From: Zunongwangia atlantica 22II14-10F7
GTDB taxonomy: Bacteria > Bacteroidota > Bacteroidia > Flavobacteriales > Flavobacteriaceae
Assembly: GCF_002094855.1 (NCBI RefSeq)
Contig: NZ_ARYN01000005.1
Coordinates: 186,001-250,000, forward strand
Direction of reading: 5' to 3'
Length of the DNA stretch: 64,000 bases
The position numbers and the translations under genes were made by a program. Below the pieces are notes generated by a model that worked only from the letters and a program-made list of their open reading frames with translations, ran no database searches and had not been told where the DNA came from. Numbering within the stretch: the first letter of the stretch is position 1; every line of letters starts with the position of its first letter. This document shows, piece by piece, positions 1 to 8,440 of this stretch.

Positions 1-1751
1 GTACCTAATTCAGACATCATTTGTGTATTAAAATTCTGAATTTGAACTATACGATCTTCCGAAATTCCATCACCGCCATCCATTATTTTAAATAGCACGC
101 ATTTTTCAGTTTCCTTATAATGAATTTTAATCTCTTTCCCAGGATGGGTATACTTTATCGCATTACTTATAAGGTTATGCAATATGATAGACAAATGACC
201 ATTATCGAAGAAAATCGGACTCAAATTTGAAGGAATTTCATGGATAATCTGAATGTTTTTCGACTTCGCTACCAGGTAATGCGCCTCCATGATTTCCTTA
301 ACACGCTTAGGCAAAATAACCTCTTCAATATACATTTTAGAACCTTCAAGCTGTGAATTGGCCCATTGCAATAAATTTTGAAGCATCGAAGAAGTTGCCG
401 AAACCTGCTTTAGCATTTCATCCAAAAGTTCAGCCTGCTCTTTCTCGGTAAATTCACCCGTATTTATTAATTCTAATAACTTTTGAATTGAACCAATAGG
501 CGATTTTAAATCATGCGATAAAATAGAAAATAATCGATCTTTACTTTTATTGATCTTAGCAAGTTCTTCGTTACGCTCTGTGATCACATCGTTCTTCTGA
601 AGTATTAGTCTATTTTTCTCTTCCAAGGTTTTTCTAAACTCCTCTTTTTGCTTGTAGTTTTTTATCCAAAAGAATAAAATGAGTAACAGAACAAAACCAG
701 CAAATAAAAGAATCGCGATAATAAGCTTATTCTTAGAAAGCTCTTTATCTTTCTCCATCTTCTCTGTTCTTAACCTGCGATTATCAGCTTCCTTCTGCTC
801 CAGGTTTAAGAGATTAATCGCCCGTATTCTTTTTTGATTATATAAAGAATCGCGATAAGCTTTATTTTGTTTAGAAAAAACAACAGCCTTTTCCAGGTTT
901 CCCTGTTCATCATAAATATCAAACAACACACCTGTGATGCGCTCTAACTCAAAAAAAGAGGCATTGTTTTTTGCAAAATCCAGTGCTTTTAAACCAAAAA
1001 CTTCTGCAGCATCTAAATTATTTAAGGCTAAATTGGTTCTGGCAAGGCCATAATACGAAAATGCTTTTTCCCAGTTATTGGGCTCTACACTATCATTTAA
1101 AACACTTTGATAATATTTTAAAGCGGTAGGAATCTCACTTTTTTCATAAGCCAGATTTCCTAAATGATTTAAAGTTAAATGCTCTATATCCTTTCTTCCT
1201 GAAGCTACGGCTAAACTTAAAGCACTATCTAAAGTTACTTTCGCCTTTTCCAGCTCACCGGTTTGTAATTCAGATACCCCTAAATTTATCACTGCTGGTG
1301 CAGCGGCAAAATCATCTTCAGCTAAATTATAATAATCTATAGCCTGTTTAAAATAGTCTACTGCTTCTATGTGACGATCGATTCCCTGCTGAATAAGGCC
1401 AAGCCCATTTAAACACTTCCCAACACTTTCCCAATCATCTAATTCTCTAAAAAGCTTCTCGGCTTCTAAAAAATGGGTTAAAGAAAGATAATAATCACCC
1501 TTTACATAAAATGCTATAGCGTATTTACGAGCAAGTTCAGCTTCTAAAGCAACATCTTTACTTTGTACTACAAAAGTTTGCGCCTTTTTTAATTTCTCCT
1601 CGGCAAGATTAAAATCATTAAATAGAAATTCACTGGCTTCATCTAAATAAAAATAAGCCGAATCGGCTATTTGCTCTTGTGAGAAATCTGACTGAGCCCA
1701 AGCCAATTTTGTAAGAAAAAGAAAGAAAATTCCTAATAATCTGATTCGCAA
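1..1751 (-). CDS. TPR-containing sensor histidine kinase (3' end beyond window)
   Basis: Membrane sensor kinase of the flavobacterial TPR type. Reading from 1751 leftwards gives a signal sequence (LLGIFFLFLTKLAWAQ), then helical tetratricopeptide repeats for about 300 residues, one membrane helix near residues 340-365 (IIAIALLFAGFVLLLILFF), a coiled coil, and a kinase core with H-box FSILSHDLKSPI (near 405), N-box HNLISNAIKYT (near 520) and G1-box DGGDGIS. The window ends within the ATP-binding domain, so the C-terminus is not seen. No ATG opens this frame: an in-frame TAA lies at 1757-1755, so the start is the TTG at 1751 or very near it. The TPR half is expected to face the periplasm and to sense an unknown signal; the partner regulator is not in view. 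Confidence 0.9.
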   Translation of the reverse strand, partial: MRIRLLGIFFLFLTKLAWAQSDFSQEQIADSAYFYLDEASEFLFNDFNLAEEKLKKAQTFVVQSKDVALEAELARKYAIAFYVKGDYYLSLTHFLEAEKLFRELDDWESVGKCLNGLGLIQQGIDRHIEAVDYFKQAIDYYNLAEDDFAAAPAVINLGVSELQTGELEKAKVTLDSALSLAVASGRKDIEHLTLNHLGNLAYEKSEIPTALKYYQSVLNDSVEPNNWEKAFSYYGLARTNLALNNLDAAEVFGLKALDFAKNNASFFELERITGVLFDIYDEQGNLEKAVVFSKQNKAYRDSLYNQKRIRAINLLNLEQKEADNRRLRTEKMEKDKELSKNKLIIAILLFAGFVLLLILFFWIKNYKQKEEFRKTLEEKNRLILQKNDVITERNEELAKINKSKDRLFSILSHDLKSPIGSIQKLLELINTGEFTEKEQAELLDEMLKQVSATSSMLQNLLQWANSQLEGSKMYIEEVILPKRVKEIMEAHYLVAKSKNIQIIHEIPSNLSPIFFDNGHLSIILHNLISNAIKYTHPGKEIKIHYKETEKCVLFKIMDGGDGISEDRIVQIQNFNTQMMSELG

Positions 1752-1803
1752 ACCTTAAACCTATTAATTCTGCACAATAATAAGAAGAAAAGTAAAAGTT
1801 TTC

Positions 1804-2667
1804 CTAATGATAAGCCCCGAAGATTTCACTAGCTTTATTAAAAGCAGCCTCAAAACTCCCCATTCTAAGATTTGTGTTCTGTTTTTTGGTGTTGAAATAG
1901 GAGTACATTTTTTCTGTAGGCATATTTCCTGTAAGCTCATCTTTCGCCATCGGGCAACCACCAAACCCCTGAATTGCTCCATCAAATCGAGTACAACCTG
2001 ATGTAAAAGCTGCATCTACTTTTTCGAACCAGGTACCTGGTGTGGTATGTAAATGCGCACCAAACTCGATATTGGAGAATTTTGGGATTAATTCTGAAAA
2101 CAAATAAGTGATGACTTCTGGGGTTGAGGTTCCAACAGTGTCAGACAATGATAAGATCTTTACTCCCATTCCCGATAACTTTTCGGTCCATTCTCCAACA
2201 ATTTCTACATTCCAGGGATCACCGTAGGGATTTCCGAAGCCCATAGAAAGATATGCAACGACCTCTTTATTGGCTTTACCTGCAATGTCTAGAATTTCCT
2301 TCAATATCTCCACAGACTCATCGATGGTTTTATGCGTATTACGCATCTGGAAGTTTTCTGAAATTGAAAATGGGTATCCTAAATAATCAATTTCAGGAAA
2401 TTGAGCAGCATCTTCAGCTCCGCGTGTATTAGCTACAATTGCCAAAAGCTTACTTTTTGTCTTGCTAAGATCGAGCATCGAAAGCACCTCGGCCGTATCG
2501 CGCATTTGAGGAATCGCTTTCGGAGAAACAAAGCTACCAAAATCGATCGTATCGAAACCACATTGTAATAAAGACTGAATATATCTTGCTTTGGCCTGTG
2601 TTGGAATAAAATCTTTAATTCCCTGCATGGCATCACGCGGACATTCGATAAGTTTTATTTCTCCCAT
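1804..2667 (-). CDS. hydroxymethylglutaryl-CoA lyase
   Basis: Cleaves HMG-CoA to acetoacetate and acetyl-CoA, the last step of leucine breakdown. It is a TIM-barrel enzyme of 287 residues, the usual bacterial length. The N-terminal active-site Arg-Asp pair is seen in IECPRDAMQ (R11, D12), the metal ligands in GAHLH (H205, H207), and the catalytic cysteine in the family signature GFGGCPMA (C238). The FVSPK segment also fits. It stands alone, with a repeat-bearing intergenic region upstream. A good -7 box (TATCTTTG at 2680-2673) ends only six bases before the ATG, so the transcript would be almost leaderless. Function is confident from motifs; the pathway role is family knowledge. Confidence 0.93.
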   Translation of the reverse strand: MGEIKLIECPRDAMQGIKDFIPTQAKARYIQSLLQCGFDTIDFGSFVSPKAIPQMRDTAEVLSMLDLSKTKSKLLAIVANTRGAEDAAQFPEIDYLGYPFSISENFQMRNTHKTIDESVEILKEILDIAGKANKEVVAYLSMGFGNPYGDPWNVEIVGEWTEKLSGMGVKILSLSDTVGTSTPEVITYLFSELIPKFSNIEFGAHLHTTPGTWFEKVDAAFTSGCTRFDGAIQGFGGCPMAKDELTGNMPTEKMYSYFNTKKQNTNLRMGSFEAAFNKASEIFGAYH

Positions 2668-2672
2668 GCTCC

Positions 2673-2703
2673 CAAAGATAGTTTTTTAGATTTTGATAGT
2701 AAA
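2673..2703 (-). promoter_or_regulatory. Bacteroidetes-type promoter of HMG-CoA lyase gene
   Basis: On the minus strand TTTA (2703-2700), a 19-base spacer and TATCTTTG (2680-2673) match the TTTG-N19-TAnnTTTG consensus with one mismatch. Expected transcription start falls at or within a few bases of the ATG at 2667. Confidence 0.5.
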
Positions 2704-2707
2704 GTAC

Positions 2708-2802
2708 CTTGAGGCAACCCCACAAGGCATTCGTTAAAAATAAATTTTTAATTTCGAGGCAAGCCTCAGGTTACTATACCCTTTGGCGGCGCCAATAAAA
2801 TC
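2708..2802. repeat. intergenic repeat, copy 1 (CCCTTTGGCGGCGCCAATAA family)
   Basis: About 95 bases ending in CCCTTTGGCGGCGCCAATAA plus AAT. They can be aligned along their length with a second copy at 49482-49571, sharing an AAATAAATTTT core, a GGCAAGCC element and the identical 3' end. Neither copy is coding. Confidence 0.7.
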
Positions 2803-2923
2803 TAATGTTTATTCAGAAATAAGCAATTGCTTCAGAAAAAATAAATGATAACTAACAAGTCGAAATTCTACAAAAAAAGGGCTCATTTTTATACAATCCT
2901 GACAAACCAAGAACTTCTGGGAA

Positions 2924-3538
2924 TTAAATAAGAATAAAAACTCCAATTCCTATAAAAACTAAAACCTGAGTCCATTTTAAAACCACACCCGAATTTCGGT
3001 GTTTTTGAAGGTATTTTGAAATGCTTCCGGCAAGGATCGCTACCAATACAAAGATCAAAAACCCCTGAAGCATAAAAATGAGTCCTAAAATATAGAATTG
3101 CAACACCGTATTTCCTTCAGGTTCCCATAAAAATCCGGGGAAAAGCGCTAAAAAAAAGATTGTTACCTTTGGGTTTAAAACATTCATTATAAATCCCTGC
3201 CTATACAATCCAAACAGACTTTTTTGTTTAATTCCTTCCGTAGAAAAAGCTATTTTAGGATCACTTTTAAAGACTTTATAAGCCAAAAAGAACAAATAAG
3301 CCGCACCAAGACATTTTATAACCAAATAAATAGTCTCCGACTGTTTTATGATTGCTGAAACGCCAAAAGCCACCAAAGTGGTATGCACTACCACTCCAGA
3401 AACTAATCCCAAAGCCGTAATAATAGCATGCTTTTTTCCATTCGCCATTCCCTGCACCAAAACATAAATAATATCTGGCCCCGGGGCAAGCGTAAGTAAT
3501 ATTGTTGCCGTTAAAAATGGAATGATCTGTTCTAACAA
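2924..3538 (-). CDS. LysE/RhtB family amino-acid exporter
   Basis: Inner-membrane exporter of the LysE superfamily, 204 residues with about six hydrophobic helices. The N-terminal family signature LTLAPGPDIIYVLVQGMANG is clear, as is the following GLVSGVVVHTTLVAFG segment. Such proteins export amino acids or homoserine-lactone-like molecules; the substrate cannot be read from the sequence. It starts 12 bases after the stop of pyrD and is probably co-transcribed with it, though no functional link to pyrimidine synthesis is evident. Confidence 0.85.
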   Translation of the reverse strand: MLEQIIPFLTATILLTLAPGPDIIYVLVQGMANGKKHAIITALGLVSGVVVHTTLVAFGVSAIIKQSETIYLVIKCLGAAYLFFLAYKVFKSDPKIAFSTEGIKQKSLFGLYRQGFIMNVLNPKVTIFFLALFPGFLWEPEGNTVLQFYILGLIFMLQGFLIFVLVAILAGSISKYLQKHRNSGVVLKWTQVLVFIGIGVFILI

Positions 3539-3550
3539 AAGCTCTTTAAA

Positions 3551-4579
3551 TTACAATTTCGGATAGTTTTCGAGGATCTTTTTATTGATCGCTTTAATAA
3601 GCGCAGGACCTTCGTAAATAAATCCTGTGTATAATTGCACCAAACTTGCGCCGGCTTCTAACTTTTCGATAGCATCCTCTGCGGTATGAATTCCGCCCAC
3701 ACCAATGATTGGAAAAGCTTTATTACTTTTTTCTGAAAGAAATTTAATCACTTCGGTAGATCTTTTAGTAAGTGGTTTTCCGCTAAGGCCACCGGTTTCG
3801 TTTTTATCTTCAGATTTTAAACCTTCTCGAGAGATTGTGGTGTTTGTTGCGATTACTCCGTCGATCTTAGTTTCCTGAACGATATCGATAATGTCCAAAA
3901 GCTGAGAATCGGTAAGATCTGGTGCGATTTTTAACAATATTGGCTTTTGTTTTGGCTTCGCATTATTCAGTTCCATCAAAGTTTTCAGCAGATGCGTTAA
4001 AGGTTCTTTATCCTGAAGCGCACGTAAATTTGGTGTATTTGGCGAACTTACATTTACCACAAAATAATCAACATAATCAAATAAAGCTTCAAAACAGATC
4101 TTGTAATCTTCTACAGCTTCTTCGTTTGGCGTCACCTTGTTTTTACCAATATTACCACCAATTAAAACATCGGTATTTTTCTTAAGTTCTTCAACCATTT
4201 GCTCAACACCTCCATTATTAAAACCCATTCGGTTAATGATTGCCTGGTCTGCTTTTAATCTAAACAAGCGTTTTTTATCGTTACCGGGCTGTGGTTTTGG
4301 CGTAACCGTACCAACTTCAATAAAACCGAAACCAAGATTCGATAATTCCTTATATAATTTTGCATCTTTATCGAATCCAGCTGCCAATCCAACCGGATTT
4401 TTAAACTTGAGTCCAAAAACTTCCCGACTCAAACGCGGATCTTTATTGCTGAATTTTGATCTTAAAATTGCGGATACACCCGGAATTTTATTTAATTTCT
4501 TTAAAGTATTAAAGGTGAAATGATGAATTGCCTCTGGATCGTATTTAAAAAGTATCGGGCGAATTAAAGACTTGTACAT
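3551..4579 (-). CDS. pyrD: dihydroorotate dehydrogenase (quinone), class 2
   Basis: Oxidises dihydroorotate to orotate with a quinone acceptor, step four of pyrimidine synthesis. The 342-residue FMN barrel carries the class 2 N-terminal helical extension that sits on the membrane ([23 protein letters not shown] begins it). It also has [21 protein letters not shown], the catalytic-serine motif [11 protein letters not shown] (Ser 178-179) and the FMN phosphate loop [12 protein letters not shown]. Serine as base and the N-terminal extension distinguish class 2 from class 1. It is divergent from pepT and followed by a LysE-type exporter gene. TATTTTTG at 4603-4596 is a possible -7 box. Confidence 0.95.
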   Translation of the reverse strand: MYKSLIRPILFKYDPEAIHHFTFNTLKKLNKIPGVSAILRSKFSNKDPRLSREVFGLKFKNPVGLAAGFDKDAKLYKELSNLGFGFIEVGTVTPKPQPGNDKKRLFRLKADQAIINRMGFNNGGVEQMVEELKKNTDVLIGGNIGKNKVTPNEEAVEDYKICFEALFDYVDYFVVNVSSPNTPNLRALQDKEPLTHLLKTLMELNNAKPKQKPILLKIAPDLTDSQLLDIIDIVQETKIDGVIATNTTISREGLKSEDKNETGGLSGKPLTKRSTEVIKFLSEKSNKAFPIIGVGGIHTAEDAIEKLEAGASLVQLYTGFIYEGPALIKAINKKILENYPKL

Positions 4580-4642
4580 ATTCGGCTGGTTTGTGCAAAA
4601 ATAAATGAATTGTAAAAATGAACATACTAAATCTTAAAAGGT

Positions 4643-4673
4643 TTTGTACCCGAATGTCAATTCGCTAATTTTG
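4643..4673 (+). promoter_or_regulatory. consensus promoter of pepT
   Basis: TTTG (4643-4646), a 19-base spacer and TAATTTTG (4666-4673) match the Bacteroidetes sigma-A consensus TTTG-N19-TAnnTTTG exactly. Predicted start near 4680 gives a leader of about 70 bases to the ATG at 4751 and rules out a TTG start at 4676. Confidence 0.75.
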
Positions 4674-4750
4674 ATTTGATAAACAAGATTTATTTCAGGA
4701 AAAAATCCTTCAGAGAATCAAGTAATTTTAGACAACTAACACCAACAAAT

Positions 4751-5983
4751 ATGATCAATAAACAAGAAGTTTTAGATCGATTTATAAGCTATATAAGCAT
4801 AGACACCCAAAGTGACCCTGAAAGCGAAAGTACGCCCAGCACAGAAAAGCAATGGATTCTTGCCAATAAACTGGCCTCAGAACTAGAAGAAATGGGAATG
4901 CAGGAAGTAAGTATCGACGAGAATGCTTATGTAATGGCTACTTTGCCAGCTAACATTGAAAAAGAATGCCCGGTGATTGGCTTTGTATCTCATTTTGATA
5001 CTTCACCAGATTTTAATGGCGCGAATATTAATCCGCAGATTATCGAAAATTACGATGGTGGCGATATCGTTCTTAATGCTGAAAAAAATATTATGCTGTC
5101 TTCGGAATATTTTGACGATTTGAAACAGTACGAAGGGCAAACTATTATTACTACCGATGGTACCAGCCTTTTAGGTGCTGACGATAAAGCTGGAATTACT
5201 GAAATCATGTCGGCCATGAAATATCTTTTAGAGCATCCTGCAGTTAAGCATGGCACGCTAAAAGTTTGCTTTACACCAGATGAAGAAATTGGTCGTGGAG
5301 CACATAAATTTGATGTTGCTAAGTTTGGAGCAGACTGGGCATACACAATGGATGGTAGCCAGATTGGTGAATTAGAATATGAAAATTTTAATGCCGCAAG
5401 CGCTAAAGTGACCGTTAGCGGAAAAAGCGTACATCCCGGTTATGCCAAAGATAAAATGGTAAACAGCATGTATATTGCTCAGGATTTTATCAACTCGCTA
5501 CCAAGATTGGAAACTCCAGAACATACAGAGGGCAGACAGGGTTTTTTCCACTTAAGCAATATTAATGGTGATGTTGAAGAAACCGTGCTTCAATACATTA
5601 TTCGCGATCACGATAAAAAGCATTTTGAAGCTCGCAAACAAATGATCCAGGATCTTGGTTTGGAGATTTGCAAACAGTATGATAGCGAATGTGTACAGGT
5701 AGAAGTTAAAGATCAATATCGCAATATGCGCGAAAAGATCGAACCAATGATGCATATTGTAGATCTGGCAAAAGAAGCGATGGAAGCGGTTGAGGTAACA
5801 CCAATTATTAAACCTATTAGAGGTGGAACAGATGGTTCTCAACTAAGTTTTATGGGGCTTCCCTGCCCTAATATTTTTGCTGGCGGACATAATTTCCACG
5901 GAAAATATGAATATGTACCTTTAGAAAGTATGCTAAAAGCTACTGAAGTTATCATAAAAATTGCCGAACTTAATGCCAGGTAA
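4751..5983 (+). CDS. pepT: peptidase T (tripeptide aminopeptidase)
   Basis: Di-zinc M20B exopeptidase that removes the N-terminal residue of tripeptides in the cytoplasm. The start chosen is the ATG at 4751, giving 410 residues (the E. coli enzyme has about 408). An in-frame TTG at 4676 would add 25 poorly conserved residues and would overlap the promoter. Metal ligands and active site are visible: HFDTSPD (H81, D83), LLGADDKAG (D144), FTPDEEIGRG (E178, E179), RGGTDGSQLSFMGLP and the C-terminal histidine in FAGGHNFHGKYEY. The gene has its own promoter and is divergent from pyrD. Confidence 0.95.
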   Translation: MINKQEVLDRFISYISIDTQSDPESESTPSTEKQWILANKLASELEEMGMQEVSIDENAYVMATLPANIEKECPVIGFVSHFDTSPDFNGANINPQIIENYDGGDIVLNAEKNIMLSSEYFDDLKQYEGQTIITTDGTSLLGADDKAGITEIMSAMKYLLEHPAVKHGTLKVCFTPDEEIGRGAHKFDVAKFGADWAYTMDGSQIGELEYENFNAASAKVTVSGKSVHPGYAKDKMVNSMYIAQDFINSLPRLETPEHTEGRQGFFHLSNINGDVEETVLQYIIRDHDKKHFEARKQMIQDLGLEICKQYDSECVQVEVKDQYRNMREKIEPMMHIVDLAKEAMEAVEVTPIIKPIRGGTDGSQLSFMGLPCPNIFAGGHNFHGKYEYVPLESMLKATEVIIKIAELNAR

Positions 5984-6045
5984 TTCTTTAGAAAATCAAG
6001 ATTGGTGATTTATCAATTAAATATCGGTAAATTATAATCGTTCAT

Positions 6046-6151
6046 GTCACCCTGAATCTGCCTCGCCGGCTGGCAGGCTTGATTCAGGGTCTCATCTACA
6101 AAGTGCTGTTTTTAGGATCTGAATGAGATTCCGGATCAAGTCCGGAATGAC
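6046..6151. repeat. bipartite palindromic intergenic repeat, copy 1
   Basis: Two adjacent hairpins: ACCCTGAATC...GATTCAGGGT (6049-6090) and ATTCCGGATC...GTCCGGAAT (6128-6149), joined by a variable stretch. The same two modules recur in the opposite overall orientation at 20834-20918. They are typical of REP/BIME-like intergenic palindromes. Confidence 0.8.
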
Positions 6152-6199
6152 AAAATTTAAGAAATAAATTATAATCAATTTTAAGCTAAATTGATCGCT

Positions 6200-6793
6200 A
6201 TGGCAGTAAAAGACGTAGATGAATACATTGAAGTTCACGAGTATTGGCAAACCGAATTAAGGCAGATTCGGGAGATGCTTCAGGAAACCATTTTAGAAGA
6301 AACTATAAAATGGGGAGCGCCAACTTATACGCTAAAAAACAAAAATGTTGCAGGACTTGCAGCCTTTAAAAATCATATTGCGCTCTGGTTTTTTAACGGG
6401 GCCTTACTTCAGCAGAACACAGGCTTACTTGTAAATGCCCAGGAAAATAAAACCAAAGCTTTACGGCAAATTCGATTTGAAAAAGGCGAAGAAATTAATA
6501 CTGAAATTTTGCTTCCGTATGTTTTAGAAGCGATCGAAAACCAGAAGCTTGGAAAAACGATAAAAGCTTCAAGAAAAAAAGATCTTAAGATTCCGACTGA
6601 ATTGAAATTGGCTTTAAAAAATGATGCTGAATTAAACGAATCTTACTGCCAGCTAACTTCAGGAAAACAAAGAGAATATGCCGATCATATTAGCGAAGCC
6701 AAAAGAGAAGCAACGCGAGCAAAGCGATTAGAAAAAATTATTCCAATGATAAAAAAGGGCGTAGGATTACACGATAAGTATAAAAATTGCTGA
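6200..6793 (+). CDS. YdeI/OmdA family protein with DUF1801-like N-terminus
   Basis: Cytoplasmic protein of about 198 residues from the ATG at 6200 (an in-frame TTG at 6191 is less likely). The N-terminal 110 residues (YIEVHEYWQTELRQIREMLQ, then IKWGAPTYTLKNKNVAGLAAFKNHIALWFF) match the DUF1801/YdhG fold. The C-terminal part (TELKLALKNDAELNESYCQLTSGKQREYADHISEAKREATRAKRLEK) matches the YdeI/OmdA bacteriocin-protection domain. In other bacteria this family has been linked to antimicrobial peptide and stress tolerance; the molecular activity is not known. It stands alone, just after the palindromic repeat. Confidence 0.8.
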   Translation: MAVKDVDEYIEVHEYWQTELRQIREMLQETILEETIKWGAPTYTLKNKNVAGLAAFKNHIALWFFNGALLQQNTGLLVNAQENKTKALRQIRFEKGEEINTEILLPYVLEAIENQKLGKTIKASRKKDLKIPTELKLALKNDAELNESYCQLTSGKQREYADHISEAKREATRAKRLEKIIPMIKKGVGLHDKYKNC

Positions 6794-6874
6794 TTTATAT
6801 TATTGTAACTTCTGCTTTTTAATGCTCCAGACATTCTTAAAAATCTTATCAAAAAATTAGATTATATTAGCTAT

Positions 6875-7210
6875 ATGAATCTGAAAGAATCAATTAAATA
6901 TAGGATGTCTGATTTTTTGACGTTATGTAAAACTCATGACGTTAAAACTTTATACGCTTTTGGTTCTTCTACAACAGATCATTTTAACGAAGATACAAGT
7001 GATATCGATCTTTTAATTGAAATTGAAAATAACGACCCTATTAAAAGAGGCGAAAATCTTATGAATATTTGGGACAAACTCGAACAGTTTTTTCAAAGAA
7101 AAGTTGATTTACTTACCAACAGCTCCATTAAAAATCCAATTCTTAGACAGGAAATCGAGTCTACCAAAATTTTAATCTATGATGGACAAAAGCAGGAAAT
7201 ATCTCTCTGA
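6875..7210 (+). CDS. MNT-type nucleotidyltransferase antitoxin (MntA-like)
   Basis: Minimal nucleotidyltransferase of 111 residues. The family signature is plain: GSSTTDHFNEDTSDIDLLIE, with G30-S31 and the metal-binding pair D43-x-D45, and a later acidic residue in RKVDLLTN. In MntA/HepT pairs the antitoxin adds AMP groups to a tyrosine of the HEPN toxin to silence it. The gene overlaps the following hepT-like gene by 32 bases, so the two are translationally coupled. Pair order (antitoxin first) is common for this type. Confidence 0.88.
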   Translation: MNLKESIKYRMSDFLTLCKTHDVKTLYAFGSSTTDHFNEDTSDIDLLIEIENNDPIKRGENLMNIWDKLEQFFQRKVDLLTNSSIKNPILRQEIESTKILIYDGQKQEISL

Positions 7211-7511
7211 TATTTTAATCGCTATTGATTTAATAGAAGATTTTATCATAGACATTTCAGATTTTAATGACTATGAGAAGGATCTAAAAACACAAAGTGC
7301 TGTAGAAAGGCAGTTAGCCATTATAGGTGAAGCTCTAAATAAATTTAAAAAAGTCGCTCCAGATATCAGCATCGAAAATGATAAACGAATAATTTCGTTC
7401 AGAAATAGATTAGTTCATGCTTACGACAGCATCGATAATTCTATTGTTTGGGCAATAATTAATAGAAATCTGAAACCGTTAAAAAAGGAGATCAAAGATA
7501 TTTTAAATTAA
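7179..7511 (+). CDS. HEPN-domain toxin (HepT-like)
   Basis: All-helical HEPN ribonuclease toxin, 110 residues. The catalytic and modification motif Rx4HxY is intact in FRNRLVHAYDSID: R75, H80 and Y82, the tyrosine being the site that an MntA partner AMPylates in studied systems. EEAL-like helices upstream (AVERQLAIIGEALNKFKK) are also typical. An in-frame ATG at 7182 could serve as start. A strong bidirectional terminator follows. The pair sits directly downstream of and facing yajC. Confidence 0.88.
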   Translation: MMDKSRKYLSDILIAIDLIEDFIIDISDFNDYEKDLKTQSAVERQLAIIGEALNKFKKVAPDISIENDKRIISFRNRLVHAYDSIDNSIVWAIINRNLKPLKKEIKDILN

Positions 7512-7529
7512 ACATTGCTTTATATCCAT

Positions 7530-7567
7530 AAAAAAATCCCTTTAGGAATTCTAAAGGGATTTTTTTA
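7530..7567. terminator. bidirectional terminator between hepT-like gene and yajC
   Basis: AAATCCCTTTAG-N-CTAAAGGGATTT stem with A-run on the left and T-run on the right, between convergent genes; it works in both directions. Confidence 0.85.
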
Positions 7568-7584
7568 TTTTTTAAAAGAGTAAA

Positions 7585-7908
7585 TTACTTTTTCTCTTCT
7601 TTTAGCTTTTTATCTTCCTTGGCAGGTTTCGCCGGCTCGTTAAGCTTTTGGCTCATTTCAAGAGATATTGAAGATTTATCGAAAGTGATCTTTCCAGCAC
7701 CGGTTTCAATAATTACCGCGTTGTTTTTCTCACTAAAATCTACAATTTTACCATGCATTCCGCTTTTGGTAACTACTCGATCTCCTTTTTTTAATTCAGC
7801 AATAAAGCTTTTTTCCTGTTTAGCCTTTTTCATTTGCGGGCGTATCATAAAAAAATACACTACGGCAAACATTAAGATTAAAGGAAGAAACTGTTGTATT
7901 TGATCCAT
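7585..7908 (-). CDS. yajC: preprotein translocase subunit YajC
   Basis: Accessory inner-membrane subunit that binds SecDF-YidC. It has 107 residues with a single N-terminal helix (FLPLILMFAVVYFFMIRPQMKKAK) followed by the conserved GDRVVTKSGMHGKIVDF beta domain, and a Lys/Glu-rich tail. It is the last gene of the nusB-DUF1573-yajC run, an order common in Bacteroidetes. In relatives I would expect ybbR-like and coaE genes next, but here the MNT/HEPN pair interrupts. Confidence 0.93.
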   Translation of the reverse strand: MDQIQQFLPLILMFAVVYFFMIRPQMKKAKQEKSFIAELKKGDRVVTKSGMHGKIVDFSEKNNAVIIETGAGKITFDKSSISLEMSQKLNEPAKPAKEDKKLKEEKK

Positions 7909-7932
7909 ATATAATTAATTCTCGCTATTTAT

Positions 7933-8397
7933 TTAGCTTGCGCTCTCTGCTTCTACAAAAGCTTTAATTTTTATTTGCTCTTGTCCATTTTCTGTATTTG
8001 CAGAGATAGTTACTGTTTTTTGAACCTGTCCTCTACCAGAACCATTGTATTTTACAAGCATCTCACCTGTTTCTCCTGGCTGAATAGATTCGTTTTTATG
8101 ATATTCTGGCACAGTACATCCACAAGTACTTTTTGCATTAGTAATTACTAAAGGCGCTCTACCAGTATTAGTAAAAGTAAATACATGCTCTACCGGCTCT
8201 CCTTGTGGTATATTTCCAAAATCGAACTCAGTTTCATCGAAAGTCAGCTCAGGATACACTGTAGCTTTAGAGTCACGTGCTGCTGCTGCATCAACGTTTT
8301 CAGCTTTCACTTTTTCTGAAGCGCTGCTACCAGCATCTTTACAAGAAGTGAAGAACATTGTTCCCACTGCTGCTATTAATAAAATTCCTTTTTTCAT
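7933..8397 (-). CDS. DUF1573 lipoprotein
   Basis: Exported lipoprotein of 154 residues: signal peptide MKKGILLIAAVGTMFFTSC with the lipid cysteine at residue 19. A low-complexity linker follows, then one DUF1573 immunoglobulin-like domain (FDFGNIPQGEPVEHVFTFTNTGRAPLVITNAKSTCGCTVPEY). The CGC pair in that segment is a hallmark of the family. Biochemical role unknown; the position between nusB and yajC is conserved in Bacteroidetes, which suggests a cell-envelope housekeeping task. Confidence 0.85.
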   Translation of the reverse strand: MKKGILLIAAVGTMFFTSCKDAGSSASEKVKAENVDAAAARDSKATVYPELTFDETEFDFGNIPQGEPVEHVFTFTNTGRAPLVITNAKSTCGCTVPEYHKNESIQPGETGEMLVKYNGSGRGQVQKTVTISANTENGQEQIKIKAFVEAESAS

Positions 8398-8440
8398 AAT
8401 ATGTATAAATTTGAGGTTTAAAATTAAGAAAAAATCTAGA

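Noticed and set aside
1764-2015. Alternative frame inside the 3' part of the HMG-CoA lyase gene
   Set aside because: Shadow of the lyase gene, which has complete family motifs.
4676-4750. N-terminal extension of PepT from a TTG codon
   Set aside because: Lies at the predicted transcription start of a consensus promoter, and PepT homologues begin at the ATG at 4751.
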